From an uncultured Eubacteriales bacterium (lineage in GTDB: Bacteria > Bacillota > Clostridia > Oscillospirales > Oscillospiraceae): a DNA stretch of 64,000 nt. The stretch is taken from the NCBI GenBank assembly GCA_900313925.1, contig OMTF01000027.1:1-64000 (forward strand), in the 5' to 3' direction. Of the stretch, positions 34,306 to 43,370 are shown piece after piece; position 1 is the first letter of the stretch, and the number at the start of each line of letters is the position of its first letter. The translations under genes and the position numbers were made by a program. The notes beneath the pieces are model-generated. The model worked only from the letters and a program-made list of their open reading frames with translations. It searched no databases and was not told the DNA's origin.

Positions 34306-35592
34306 TTAGGTATAATCTGAAAGCTCTATAAGCCGTATTTCCCTTGTTCGGACCGCCCCGTCACGCCAGAGCGTCAGAGCGATTGTGTCGCCTGTTTCCA
34401 AATCCGCTTTAATGTTCGCTAGGTCTTCCGTTGTGCGGACGTCTGCCCCATTGGCTTTTGTAATGATATCTCCGGCTTCCAGTCCCTGCGCTTTTGCGTC
34501 AGTCTTTTCATAGACCTGCAGGATATACAGACCGGCAGGCAGCTCATAGTAGGCACGTACTTCATCGGGGACCGCCATTACAAGAATTCCAATACTGGGC
34601 CGGCCGGATATGGTTCCGGTGCGTATCAGTTCATTGACATAGTCCACGATGGCGGCGGTCGGAAGAGCAAATCCGATGCCTTCCACGCTGGTACTGGTCG
34701 ATACACGCTTCATATTGACGATGCCTACGACATGACCGTGCATGTCTAATAGAGGACCGCCGGAATTTCCGTTGTTGATAGCGGCATTCGTCTGAATCAT
34801 TGTCAGTGTGTGTCCATTATACTGAACAGTACGGTCAATGGCGGAGACGATGCCATTGGTGAAGGTGCCGGACAGATTTCGCTCCAGCGGATTTCCGATG
34901 GCAGCCACCGCATCGCCGACCTGAAGTTCAGAGCTGTCGCCAAATGTCGCGGGATCCAGATCTGTTGCGGGGATCTTCAAAATCGCGATATCGTTCGTGC
35001 TGTCTGAACCAATAAGCTGCGCCTCATATTTTGAATTGCCGTTCAAAATGACATAGCAGGAGTTGCAGCCTTCCAGAACATGGGCATTGGTAATGAGCAG
35101 ACCATCTTCGCTGATTACAATCGCCGTTCCCATAAAGCCGCCGGCGCCGGAAGGGAGAAACGAATACACGGCAGCGACGGAGTTGATATTCTGCTGATAG
35201 ACTTCCTGCAGCGTGAGCACTTCCGAATCCCCGCCGACAAGATTCATCTGCGCGGAGCCCGTATAGGCTGTTTTCTGAATTAGGACCGGAGAAGCCTCTT
35301 CGGAAGTGGGGTAAGTTTCGCGGAAATACTCTTTGTAGTCTGAAGGAAAACTCTGTTCCGTATCTGCGGAAGTGTCCTTTGCACGATGATTCATGAATAC
35401 GGCGGCGCTTAATCCAGCCAAAATAGCGAAAACCAGACACAGGGACAGAATTTTTACTCTGCGATGCTTTTTTTTGCTTGCCGCAGAGATCGTTTCTGTC
35501 CGTGGCTTGTACCAATCATCGGCAGGCTGCAGATCGGGTTTTGCACTATACCATTCATGCTCATTCATAGACTTCTTTAACTCCAAATCCAT
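34306..35592 (-). CDS. HtrA/DegP-type membrane-anchored serine protease with PDZ domain
   Basis: A 428-residue trypsin-fold protease with a cytoplasmic N-terminal tail (about 46 residues), one membrane helix (about 48-68), an extracytoplasmic protease domain and one PDZ domain (from about residue 330). The catalytic triad is His171 (NAHVLEG), Asp201 (TNDIAILK) and Ser277 (NNGNSGGPL). It degrades or refolds misfolded exported proteins. The start could also be eight codons later. It follows the sensor kinase gene and probably forms part of the same envelope-stress operon. Confidence 0.94.
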   Translation of the reverse strand: MDLELKKSMNEHEWYSAKPDLQPADDWYKPRTETISAASKKKHRRVKILSLCLVFAILAGLSAAVFMNHRAKDTSADTEQSFPSDYKEYFRETYPTSEEASPVLIQKTAYTGSAQMNLVGGDSEVLTLQEVYQQNINSVAAVYSFLPSGAGGFMGTAIVISEDGLLITNAHVLEGCNSCYVILNGNSKYEAQLIGSDSTNDIAILKIPATDLDPATFGDSSELQVGDAVAAIGNPLERNLSGTFTNGIVSAIDRTVQYNGHTLTMIQTNAAINNGNSGGPLLDMHGHVVGIVNMKRVSTSTSVEGIGFALPTAAIVDYVNELIRTGTISGRPSIGILVMAVPDEVRAYYELPAGLYILQVYEKTDAKAQGLEAGDIITKANGADVRTTEDLANIKADLETGDTIALTLWRDGAVRTREIRLIELSDYT

Positions 35593-35658
35593 CCCTCTTC
35601 TAAGAGACTGAAAATGCGGTAACTCTCTGTTTTCCGGTGTTCCACCGAACGGCAGCCA

Positions 35659-37266
35659 CTACGGGTTTTCTCTCCGGTTTTTTTCCTTTCTCGATATGGG
35701 CGGTGCGGAGGATCCGCCTGCCACTTCGGTCTTTTCCGGCTTTTTCCGTTTTCTTTTATCTTTCTTTCCCTGCGGTTTGCCCTTCTTTGTTCTGTCTCCC
35801 GCCGCCTCCGATTCCTCGGGTGCTTTTTCGGGCTCCGAAGCCATGGTGAGAGTAAAGACAAATTCCGTTACATTGTCCTTGCTGTTTACCGCAATATCCT
35901 CATCGTGATTATTGATAATGGTTTTGACCAGATAAAGTCCCAGGCCAACACCTTCCTTGTCAATGCTTCTGGAGCGGTCGGACTTATGGAAACGATCGAA
36001 AATGTAAGGAAGATCATCCTGCGGAATGGTTTGGCCTCTGTCTTTAATGGATACGTACGCTTTGTTGCCGGAACGGTAGAGCCGAACCGTGATCGTGCTT
36101 CCGGGAAAGGCAAATTTAATCGCATTGTCCATCAGGTTGTATATTACCTGTGTAATGGCGTCCGGATCGGCGTAGACGAAGAAATGATTTTCCGGCAGCT
36201 GCAGATCTACATCAATCTTCTTATCCGCGGTGCGACGCTCGAAGCTTAGCAGAGTCTCCAGCATCAATTCCGTAAGGTCAAAGTTCTTGCGTCGGGTTTT
36301 ATCTGCGGTCTGGGCCTGCATACGGGAAACATCCAGCATGTTCCGCACAAGACGCGACAGCCGGTTGGTTTCATCAGCAATTGCTTTGAGATAGCGATTT
36401 TCGTCTTCCTTCGGAATTGTTCCATCAAGAATGCCGTTGGCAAAACCGGCAATTGTCGTCATCGGCGTTCGCAGTTCATGCGAAATGTTGGCAATAAATT
36501 CCTGCCGGTGCTTCTCGGAATTTTCCAGGGAATCCGCCATCTCATTGAAAGAATCAATAAGGGTACCCAATTCATCGGTCCGCTGCCCCTTATTTTCCAC
36601 GCGAACGGAAAAATCTCCATGCGCAAAACGGCGGGAGGCGAGGGCAATCTCGTCCAGAGGCTCGGACATTTTCTTGGAGTAGAAAAGACTCAGCATTAAT
36701 GCCAGAAGCACAACGGCACACACCATAGCCATCGAAACCCAAAGGAAGGTACGGTAGGCGCCGACAATGTTGGTCGTATCGCTGGAGACGAAGACGTACC
36801 CGAGCCGGTTTCCGGACGGATCGTCAATGGGTTTGGCTACAACAAACCGGGTGCCGGAATAAAAGCCGTCCAAATTTGAGAGCTGATCGATGCCTCCCTC
36901 GGACTGCAGAAGCTCCATAACATTGCGGCTCATCTGCTGGCCCATATGTTCGCAGTAGTATTCCCGATCGCTGCACAGGACGATGGTTCCCTCCGGGTTT
37001 GTGATAAAGATATGGTTTCCAGAACTTGTAGAGATAGATGTGATAACAAGCCGCAGATTCCAGCTGGACACGTTGCCATCCACGGAAAGGGCAGAGGCGG
37101 TGCGAGAGACTTCATCCGCATTCCGATCCATTTTCTCCCGATATTCCGTAATGAGATAGCTTCGCCCAAGAATAATAAAGGCAACCGACAGCATTATAAA
37201 AGAGCAGATCACCAGCATGGCGGTTGCCATGAAATTCCGAAAATAAATACTGTTAGTGCTTTTCAA
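35659..37266 (-). CDS. Two-component sensor histidine kinase
   Basis: A 535-residue membrane kinase. Membrane helices at about residues 13-35 and 182-206 enclose an extracytoplasmic sensor domain. A HAMP domain follows, then HisKA with phospho-acceptor His263 (ISHELRTPMT) and a HATPase_c domain with the N box (NLMDNAIKFA), and G boxes (GVGLGLYLV). The C-terminal 60 residues are Lys/Glu/Pro-rich and probably disordered, an unusual extension. Start is TTG at 37266, supported by a GAGG site and no better codon. It is preceded by its response regulator and followed by htrA. Confidence 0.94.
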   Translation of the reverse strand: MKSTNSIYFRNFMATAMLVICSFIMLSVAFIILGRSYLITEYREKMDRNADEVSRTASALSVDGNVSSWNLRLVITSISTSSGNHIFITNPEGTIVLCSDREYYCEHMGQQMSRNVMELLQSEGGIDQLSNLDGFYSGTRFVVAKPIDDPSGNRLGYVFVSSDTTNIVGAYRTFLWVSMAMVCAVVLLALMLSLFYSKKMSEPLDEIALASRRFAHGDFSVRVENKGQRTDELGTLIDSFNEMADSLENSEKHRQEFIANISHELRTPMTTIAGFANGILDGTIPKEDENRYLKAIADETNRLSRLVRNMLDVSRMQAQTADKTRRKNFDLTELMLETLLSFERRTADKKIDVDLQLPENHFFVYADPDAITQVIYNLMDNAIKFAFPGSTITVRLYRSGNKAYVSIKDRGQTIPQDDLPYIFDRFHKSDRSRSIDKEGVGLGLYLVKTIINNHDEDIAVNSKDNVTEFVFTLTMASEPEKAPEESEAAGDRTKKGKPQGKKDKRKRKKPEKTEVAGGSSAPPISRKEKNRRENP

Positions 37267-37273
37267 AGTACCG

Positions 37274-37960
37274 TCATTCCTCGACTTCGAATTTGTAGCC
37301 GACGCCCCATACGGTCTTCAGGGACCATTTATCCGATACACCTTCCAATTTTTCCCGCAGACGCTTGATGTGGACATCGACGGTGCGGGAGTCGCCGAAA
37401 TAATCAAACCCCCAGACTTCGTCCAGCAGCTGATTGCGGGTAAAAACGCGATTCGGCGCGGAAGCAAGATGATAGAGAAGTTCCATTTCCTTCGGGGGAG
37501 TATCAATCTTCTCGCCGTTAACGATCAGTTCGTAGGAGTCCAGGTTAATCACCAGCTTGTCAAAGGTAAGCTTGTGCTCCGCCGGCTCTTGTGCCTCCTC
37601 AGCACGGCGCATGACCGCATGGACTCGAGCCAAAAGCTCGTTTACATCGAAAGGCTTCGTAATATAATCATCGGCGCCCATTTCCAGACCGTTTATTTTG
37701 TCCGTCGTTTCCCCTTTTGCGGTGAGCATGATAATGGGAACTTTGGAGGTCTTCCGAATTTCAGTGCAGACCTGCCAGCCATCCAGAACGGGAAGCATGA
37801 TGTCCAGCAGAACGATATCCGGATTAAAGGTCGAAAACATACTGACGCCTTTTCCACCGTCTTCGGCGATCTTCACCTCAAATCCGTCTTTTCCAAGATA
37901 GAGGCGAAGCAGTTCTGCAATATTGCCGTCGTCCTCTACAACAAGAGCCTTTTTGCTCAT
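37274..37960 (-). CDS. OmpR/PhoB-family response regulator
   Basis: A 228-residue regulator with a receiver domain (phospho-acceptor Asp53 in LLDIMLP, Thr80, Lys102 in TKPF) and a winged-helix DNA-binding domain (VFTRNQLLDEVWGFDYFGDS, then RTVDVHIKRLREKL). It is the first gene of the regulator-kinase-htrA operon. An AAGGAGG site lies eight bases before the ATG. The stimulus is unknown; the linked HtrA suggests cell-envelope stress. Confidence 0.96.
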   Translation of the reverse strand: MSKKALVVEDDGNIAELLRLYLGKDGFEVKIAEDGGKGVSMFSTFNPDIVLLDIMLPVLDGWQVCTEIRKTSKVPIIMLTAKGETTDKINGLEMGADDYITKPFDVNELLARVHAVMRRAEEAQEPAEHKLTFDKLVINLDSYELIVNGEKIDTPPKEMELLYHLASAPNRVFTRNQLLDEVWGFDYFGDSRTVDVHIKRLREKLEGVSDKWSLKTVWGVGYKFEVEE

Positions 37961-38065
37961 AGTGAAAACCTCCTTACGCCGCTTATGCGGTAGAGACGCC
38001 CGTGCGGCTGTCTGTCTGAAAGCACCGGCTTGTTACGCCCATTTACGCTTTGCATTAATAGAATG

Positions 38066-38071
38066 ATTATA
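38066..38071 (-). promoter_or_regulatory. Possible -10 box of the response-regulator operon
   Basis: A perfect TATAAT on the minus strand lies about 105 bases before the regulator. The matching -35 region (TTTTCT with 17 bases between) is weak. Confidence 0.4.
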
Positions 38072-38104
38072 CATTTTACGGCAGGGAAAGAAAATAACAA
38101 AATG

Positions 38105-38137
38105 TAAAAAGTGAGCCGCTCCGAAGAACGGCTCACC
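38105..38137 (-). terminator. Intrinsic terminator after cstA
   Basis: GTGAGCCG and CGGCTCAC form a stem with an internal TTC/GAA-like extension, followed on the minus strand by five T. It separates cstA from the two-component operon. Confidence 0.85.
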
Positions 38138-38172
38138 GTTAGATTGTTTCCCTTTATTTCAGCAAACCGCGA

Positions 38173-39915
38173 TCAGGCAGCCGCTGCTTTCTTTTCCTTT
38201 TTCTGCTTGGACAGAGTGGAGATACCTTCTATCACAAGGATAATAGCAAGCACAATGAGGATGATGGACCAGATCATCTGGAACCAGTCGCCCCAGCCGG
38301 AGCCTGTGCCGCCAGCGATAGCAGAGATCTTCTTGATAACGGTCATGACCAGAGAGGTCAGCGTTGCGCAGAGCATGAAGATCATCGGGATGAAGAACAT
38401 GCCGTTGCTCTTTCCAACCTGGCCAAGCCAAGCTGCGACAGCCAGCATTGCGATACCTGCAAGCAGCTGGTTTGCTGCACCGAACACGCCCCAGATCTGG
38501 CTCAGCTTCAGCAGACCGAAGGTGCATCCTACGATGACCATGATCAGAGTGCCAACGATAGGAGTTGCAAAGAACTTGCGCGCACCCTTGAGATCGTCAT
38601 AGGTCTGTCCTTCCGGGGTGAAGAGCTCGCTGAACATGTAGCGGGCAAGACGTGTGCCGGAGTCAAGAGACGTCAGAGCGAAGACGGAAACTGCCAGCGT
38701 CAGCAGGGTGTAAACTAGGTTGTATCCGGAAGTGCCGGGCTCAGCAAACATGGTTGCAATACCACCGGCGAAGATGGTCGGAGGAGCCTGGAGGCTGTAC
38801 AGAGCGCCGTTGGCGGTGTCGCCGACTTTCGTCCACACAACGCCTGCGGCAATCAGGGCAACAACCGCCAGCAGGGACTCAATGATCATTGCGCCGTAGC
38901 CGATGGCTTTCGCGTCTTTTTCATTGTCGAGCTGCTTTGTTGTTGTACCGGAAGCAATCAGGGAATGGAAGCCGGAGCAGGCACCGCAGGCGACCGTGAT
39001 AAACAGGGTCGGGAACAGGGTGTTGCCATTTGCCAGTTTCCAGCCGGTGAAAGCAGGAAGCTCCATCGGCTTGTTGGAAATAACAATGCCGATGACGGCA
39101 AGGATCATCATGCCGTAGAGCAGGAACGATGACAGATAGTCACGAGGCTGCAGCAGCATCCAGACCGGCAGCAGGGAAGCGACGGTGATGTAAACCGCAA
39201 TGAAGACAACCCATGCAGTACGGCTCATATTGACACCGAGGCTCAGGCCGCACCATACGATCAGCACGATGCCGATGATTCCGATGATCGTCGCCGGACC
39301 GATTTTTGCATTCTTGCGATATACAAAGAAACCGAAGATGAACGCGATAATGATAAACAGCAACGAAGTCGTTGCAGTGGAGGCGTTTGCCGTTACGGCA
39401 TCCCCCGTCGTGAAGAACGGAAGAGCCGAGCCGTCTGCGGCTGTCGTTGACATGAAGGTGCCGGCAACAACAGAGGTAAAGGAAGCAATAACCAGGATTA
39501 GCACGGCCAGAGCAAAGATAATGAACAGGTCCTTGGCACGCTTACCCATGGTGTCGCCAATAACCTCGCCAAGGGATTTGCCGCCGTGACGAATAGACGC
39601 AAACAGTGCGCCAAAGTCATGCATGCCTCCGAAGAAAATACCGCCGATAAGTATCCAGAGCAGGACGGGAACCCAGCCGAACACGGCAGCCTGAATAGGT
39701 CCGTTAATGGGGCCGGCGCCTGCTATGGATGAAAAATGGTGCCCCATCAGAACTGCGGGGTTTGCCGGAACGAAGTCCTTGCCGTCGTAGTTCGTATGGG
39801 CAGGAGTCTCACGATTAGGATCGACTCCCCATTTCTTCGCCAGCCAGCTGCCATAGAAAATGTAGCCCAGTGCCAGAATGACGATAGAAATGAGCAGAAT
39901 AACTATTGTACTCAC
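38173..39915 (-). CDS. cstA: CstA-family carbon starvation protein (peptide/pyruvate permease)
   Basis: An integral membrane protein of about 580 residues with some 15 hydrophobic segments. The family signature is clear in FVPANPAVLMGHHFSSIAGA and GGIFFGGMHDFGALFASIRH. CstA relatives import pyruvate or peptides. The translation start is probably the GTG at 39915, eight bases after an AAGGAG site; the frame extends three codons upstream to a GTG that overlaps the stop of the preceding gene. It is translationally coupled to an uncharacterised gene and ends in a terminator. Confidence 0.93.
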   Translation of the reverse strand: MSTIVILLISIVILALGYIFYGSWLAKKWGVDPNRETPAHTNYDGKDFVPANPAVLMGHHFSSIAGAGPINGPIQAAVFGWVPVLLWILIGGIFFGGMHDFGALFASIRHGGKSLGEVIGDTMGKRAKDLFIIFALAVLILVIASFTSVVAGTFMSTTAADGSALPFFTTGDAVTANASTATTSLLFIIIAFIFGFFVYRKNAKIGPATIIGIIGIVLIVWCGLSLGVNMSRTAWVVFIAVYITVASLLPVWMLLQPRDYLSSFLLYGMMILAVIGIVISNKPMELPAFTGWKLANGNTLFPTLFITVACGACSGFHSLIASGTTTKQLDNEKDAKAIGYGAMIIESLLAVVALIAAGVVWTKVGDTANGALYSLQAPPTIFAGGIATMFAEPGTSGYNLVYTLLTLAVSVFALTSLDSGTRLARYMFSELFTPEGQTYDDLKGARKFFATPIVGTLIMVIVGCTFGLLKLSQIWGVFGAANQLLAGIAMLAVAAWLGQVGKSNGMFFIPMIFMLCATLTSLVMTVIKKISAIAGGTGSGWGDWFQMIWSIILIVLAIILVIEGISTLSKQKKEKKAAAA

Positions 39916-39920
39916 ACTTT

Positions 39921-40466
39921 TCACTCCTTACTTTTTAGAAACTTCTTCTTGGAATATTTCTTGGGAAACAATTTTTTAATAAAATCTCCTAGATCATGCC
40001 CTTCCTTATTTGTTCCGTAATCCATAGACGAAAGATCGATAAAGGCCGTTTTCAGAAGGGTAAAGCCATAAATTCCCATTTTATAACTTTTACTGAATCT
40101 CCGCTTGGTGATGGCTGACCGGACGGCGTCGTCAAACTGATCGGCTACAAAGATGGCGTGGACATTCGAATAGTGGTGATCCTTGCGCGGCTCCACCATG
40201 GGAAGCGCCGTGTCAAGCGCATAATCAACGCAGGCATCGACAATTTCCGGAGTGAAGCGGTCGGCCGAGAACAGAAACGTATATTCGTGCGTGTCGTCGG
40301 ACCATATCTTCGCAGACTTTATCAGGAGATAACTTTCGCCGTGGGAATGAAAATCGGCTCTGAATACCAACGGAAGCGGCGTTACAGAGTCATTGGGGTG
40401 GATGTCGTAGTATGGTTCATAGGATTCCCGAAGAGCTTCCAGAAACTCTCCACGGTCAATTGCCAT
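39921..40466 (-). CDS. Uncharacterised soluble protein coupled to cstA
   Basis: A 181-residue protein with no recognised family. No membrane helix or signal peptide is visible. It is mixed alpha/beta in pattern with several aromatic strands (SYLLIKSAKIW, YTFLFSADRF) and a very Lys-rich C terminus. It lies directly upstream of cstA on the same strand, and its stop lies within a few bases of the cstA start, with the cstA ribosome site inside its last codons. It may support or regulate the permease. The promoter upstream has near-consensus boxes. Confidence 0.7.
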   Translation of the reverse strand: MAIDRGEFLEALRESYEPYYDIHPNDSVTPLPLVFRADFHSHGESYLLIKSAKIWSDDTHEYTFLFSADRFTPEIVDACVDYALDTALPMVEPRKDHHYSNVHAIFVADQFDDAVRSAITKRRFSKSYKMGIYGFTLLKTAFIDLSSMDYGTNKEGHDLGDFIKKLFPKKYSKKKFLKSKE

Positions 40467-40532
40467 ACTGCTGTCTCCTCTCCGCTTGCCAACAATATGA
40501 TTGTTAACAAATTGTTCATTTCCTGAACTGTA

Positions 40533-40562
40533 ATATACTACAAACCGCCAAAAAATGTCAAT
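40533..40562 (-). promoter_or_regulatory. Promoter of the cstA operon
   Basis: TTGACA (40562-40557) and TATATT (40538-40533) on the minus strand with an 18-base spacer. Downstream of it lies a palindromic TTGTTAACAA (40502-40511) that could be a regulator site. Confidence 0.7.
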
Positions 40563-40769
40563 AGCAAGCCCCTGCGTTTTGCAAGTTTGACGAAGTTCTG
40601 CGCAATTGTCTGCGGCAGGCGGGATAAACTTTCCATCCCCCGCATTACCTTTCCGGTCTTGCTACATTTTACAGTGGATGTTACATATGATTGCCATTCT
40701 TTCAATCGTGCTCCCATATAGGAATTTTCTGCATTTACAGGAGGAATATTTTGGTGTATTGTAAATAAA

Positions 40770-40824
40770 CATGGTCAGACCGGTCTCTATATATAAATAA
40801 TAATGTAGAGGGAGAGGGACCATG
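40770..40824. repeat. Imperfect inverted repeat before the methyltransferase gene
   Basis: CATGGTC (40770-40776) and GACCATG (40818-40824) are perfect outer arms. Inside them, TCTCTA and TAGAGG partly pair around an AT-rich loop. It lies about 50 bases before the methyltransferase start and could be an operator or a leader structure. Confidence 0.4.
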
Positions 40825-40876
40825 CCGGCATAAGCCAAACGGATGATGTGGAGTGCGGAGGGAGCAGATAGAACGT

Positions 40877-42091
40877 ATGTTCAAGCTATGCGTACCCTGC
40901 CTGCTCGGACTGGAAAGTCTTATTTCCAGAGAATTGCAGAAAATGGACATGGCGGGAATCCGCGCGGAAAACGGGCGGGTTTATTTTACCGGAAAGCCGG
41001 AGGATATCGTCAGAGCCAATCTGCGGCTTCGAACGGGGGAGAGGGTGCTGCTGGAACTGGACCGATTTGAGGCGGCCAGCTTTGAAGAACTGTTTGAAGC
41101 GACTGCGGCGATACCGTGGGAGGAATTCCTGGATCCGCACGCGGCATTCCCTGTAAAGGGGTACAGTCTGGACTCCGCGCTTTTCTCCGTGAGCAGCTGC
41201 CAGAAAATCATAAAGAAGGCAATTGCGCAGAGACTTTCCAGCCGCTATGGGCGTTCCTGGCTGCCGGAAGACGGCGTAAAATACCAGATTCAGTTTGCCA
41301 TTATGAAAAATCAGGTGTCTCTCTGCTTTGATACGACCGGTGAAGGACTTCATAAACGGGGGTATCGGCCGGCCCACGGTGCGGCGCCGCTGAAAGAGAC
41401 GCTGGCGGCGGCCATCGTCGAACTTAGCCGATATCGGGGCAGGGAGGAGATCTGGGACCCGTTCTGCGGAAGCGGAACGATCCCGATCGAGGCGGCTCTG
41501 ATCGCGCGAAATATTGCCCCCGGCCTTCAGCGGGGTTTTGCATCGATGGAATGGCCGATGCTTCCTTCGGAGATGTGGGAACGCTGCCGTCTGGAGGCAA
41601 AAGACCTGGAGTTTCGGGGAAATTATCGAATCTTCGCATCGGATATAGATTCTTCTGCGGTTTCGATGGCACGGGAGAATGCACTCCGGGCGGGCGTTGC
41701 AGACTGTATCCGGTTTACGGTAAAAAACGCATTGGACACCTTTCCGGAAACGGAACAGGGAAGGATCCTGACGAATCCGCCTTACGGAGAGCGAATGCTG
41801 GATGCAGCGGAGGCGGAAAAGCTCTACGAGGCGTTTGGGAAGCGATTTGCCGAAAGCAGAAATTGGCAGGTTTTTCTCCTTTCCGCCCACCCGGAATTCG
41901 AGAGGTCTTTCGGCTTTCTTGCCGATCGCAGGCGTAAGCTGTACAACGGAATGGTACGGTGCAATCTGTTCATGTATACCGATACAGAACATAAAAAATT
42001 GTTTACTGCCAGCCTGAAACGGGAATCAGGCTTCAATAGAGAAAGGAGCAGCGGGCGGTCTCCGCGAAGCGGACGGAAGGGGAACCGCTGA
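40877..42091 (+). CDS. THUMP-domain class I RNA methyltransferase (RlmL/Trm14-like)
   Basis: A protein of about 404 residues with an N-terminal ferredoxin-like/THUMP region (GLESLISRELQKM) and a C-terminal SAM-binding Rossmann domain. Key motifs are DPFCGSGTIPIEAAL and the catalytic TNPPYGERM. Relatives methylate guanosine N2 in 23S rRNA or tRNA. The start may be the ATG at 40877 or a GTG eight codons upstream; the ATG lies 12 bases after AGGGAG. The C terminus ends in a short basic Arg/Ser/Gly-rich tail. The lipid kinase gene starts eight bases after its stop. Confidence 0.88.
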   Translation: MFKLCVPCLLGLESLISRELQKMDMAGIRAENGRVYFTGKPEDIVRANLRLRTGERVLLELDRFEAASFEELFEATAAIPWEEFLDPHAAFPVKGYSLDSALFSVSSCQKIIKKAIAQRLSSRYGRSWLPEDGVKYQIQFAIMKNQVSLCFDTTGEGLHKRGYRPAHGAAPLKETLAAAIVELSRYRGREEIWDPFCGSGTIPIEAALIARNIAPGLQRGFASMEWPMLPSEMWERCRLEAKDLEFRGNYRIFASDIDSSAVSMARENALRAGVADCIRFTVKNALDTFPETEQGRILTNPPYGERMLDAAEAEKLYEAFGKRFAESRNWQVFLLSAHPEFERSFGFLADRRRKLYNGMVRCNLFMYTDTEHKKLFTASLKRESGFNRERSSGRSPRSGRKGNR

Positions 42092-42098
42092 AAAAATC

Positions 42099-43034
42099 AT
42101 GAAACATCTGTTCATTGTAAACCCGGTGGCGGGAGGAAAAGATGTCACCCAGGAGGTTTACCGTGCGGCGCTGTCGCTTTTCAGCCGCCGAGGCGAAGAC
42201 TTCCATCTGTATGTGACCAAGGCGCCGATGGATGCCGCGGATGAGGTCCGGCGGGAGGCTGCGGACGGAGAACCGATGCGCGTTTACTCCTGCGGCGGGG
42301 ACGGAACGCTGAATGAGTGCGTTTGCGGAGCAGCGGGACAATCCAATGTTGCGGTCGCACCCTATGCCATCGGAACCGGCAATGACTTTTCCCGTCTTTT
42401 TGGAAAGGAACGGAAGCTGTACCGGAACCTTGCACAGCTCGTAAGCGGTACGGTCCATCCTATCGATCTGCTGATGTGCAACGGACGGCCCTGCATAAAT
42501 ATCTGCTCCGTCGGCTTTGATGCCCGCGTCGGAACGCAGGTCGGAAAATACAAACGGATTCCCATTATTGGCGGGCCGACGGGCTATGTAACGTCCATGG
42601 TGATGAATTACGTACGCGGAATAAGCCAGTATATGCGTATTTGGGCAGACGGCTTCCGGGAAGAGGGCGAATACACCATGGTCTGCATCTGCAACGGGCG
42701 CTACTACGGGGGAGGATTCAACCCCGTCCGGGATGCTGTCCCAGACGATGGAATTATGAATACACTGGTCGTGAAGGGCGTTTCCCGGCTGAAAGTTGCG
42801 GAGCTGGTTCTAAAATATGCAAAGGGACGTTATGCGGAGGTGCCGCAGTATGTAACCCGTCTGGATGGAACGCATATCCATATTTCCCTGGACCGGGAGT
42901 CCGTCGTGAACATGGACGGGGAAGCGCTCTATGCAAAGGAAATTGATATCCGACTTCTGCCGAGAGCGCTGAATCTCATTGCTCCGAAGGATATGACATT
43001 TCCCTTCGCCTGCACACTGGAAGGCTGGACCTAA
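42099..43034 (+). CDS. Diacylglycerol/lipid kinase family protein (DagK/YegS-like)
   Basis: A 311-residue soluble kinase that phosphorylates diacylglycerol or a related lipid at the membrane face. The catalytic domain begins with FIVNPVAGG, has the nucleotide-binding GGDGTLNE motif and a GTGNDFSR motif. The C-terminal beta domain carries YEGS-like strands (FNPVRDAVPDDGIMNTLVVK). No membrane helix is present. It is the second gene of the methyltransferase operon. Confidence 0.93.
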   Translation: MKHLFIVNPVAGGKDVTQEVYRAALSLFSRRGEDFHLYVTKAPMDAADEVRREAADGEPMRVYSCGGDGTLNECVCGAAGQSNVAVAPYAIGTGNDFSRLFGKERKLYRNLAQLVSGTVHPIDLLMCNGRPCINICSVGFDARVGTQVGKYKRIPIIGGPTGYVTSMVMNYVRGISQYMRIWADGFREEGEYTMVCICNGRYYGGGFNPVRDAVPDDGIMNTLVVKGVSRLKVAELVLKYAKGRYAEVPQYVTRLDGTHIHISLDRESVVNMDGEALYAKEIDIRLLPRALNLIAPKDMTFPFACTLEGWT

Positions 43035-43152
43035 ACACAACCGCATTAATTTTTTCTTAACAATCTCGGGCATAATCAAAAGGTAGAAAGCAGAGAAACA
43101 GAGAATTTTGTGCAGTTTTCGGAAAATGAGAGATAGCATATAGGGCAAATCT

Positions 43153-43194
43153 GTTGTATTGTGAGAAACAGCCGGACAGTGTCGCAAATACAAC
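43153..43194. repeat. Inverted repeat in the radical SAM upstream region
   Basis: GTTGTATT (43153-43160) and AATACAAC (43187-43194) are perfect arms. Further in, GTGAGA and TCGCA partly continue the symmetry. It lies about 55 bases upstream of the extended -10 box and could be an operator. Confidence 0.4.
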
Positions 43195-43246
43195 ATGAGC
43201 TGTCGAAGCCCGCTTTGCGGGAGAAGGGTTTATTATTTGCATTTTG

Positions 43247-43255
43247 TGTTATAAT
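43247..43255 (+). promoter_or_regulatory. Extended -10 promoter of the radical SAM gene
   Basis: TGT directly precedes a perfect TATAAT. The -35 region (GGTTTA at 17 bases) is weak, as is usual with an extended -10. Confidence 0.5.
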
Positions 43256-43370
43256 CCTACAAGAAGACGTCCATTGAAGGAACGATTAGGCAAAGAATAG
43301 GGAACGGATGTCGGCGGCGGGAGAGCGACGCCGGCAGCGAGTCCGGTTAAACGGAGAAGGAAGGATTTTC

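Larger units (their letters stand above)
40467..40876. other. Intergenic region before the methyltransferase gene
   Basis: About 400 bases without a gene. It holds the promoter of the cstA operon at its left end and an imperfect inverted repeat (40770-40824) near its right end. Nothing else is recognised. Confidence 0.5.
43035..43370. other. Intergenic region before the radical SAM gene
   Basis: About 336 bases. An imperfect inverted repeat lies at 43153-43194. An extended -10 promoter (TGT then TATAAT, 43247-43255) lies about 115 bases before the gene. A CCCGCTTTGCGGG hairpin lies just upstream of it. No gene is seen. Confidence 0.5.

Noticed and set aside
40502-40511. TTGTTAACAA palindrome as a Rex site for the cstA operon
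   Set aside because: It lacks the four-base spacer of the Rex consensus, and such AT palindromes are frequent by chance.
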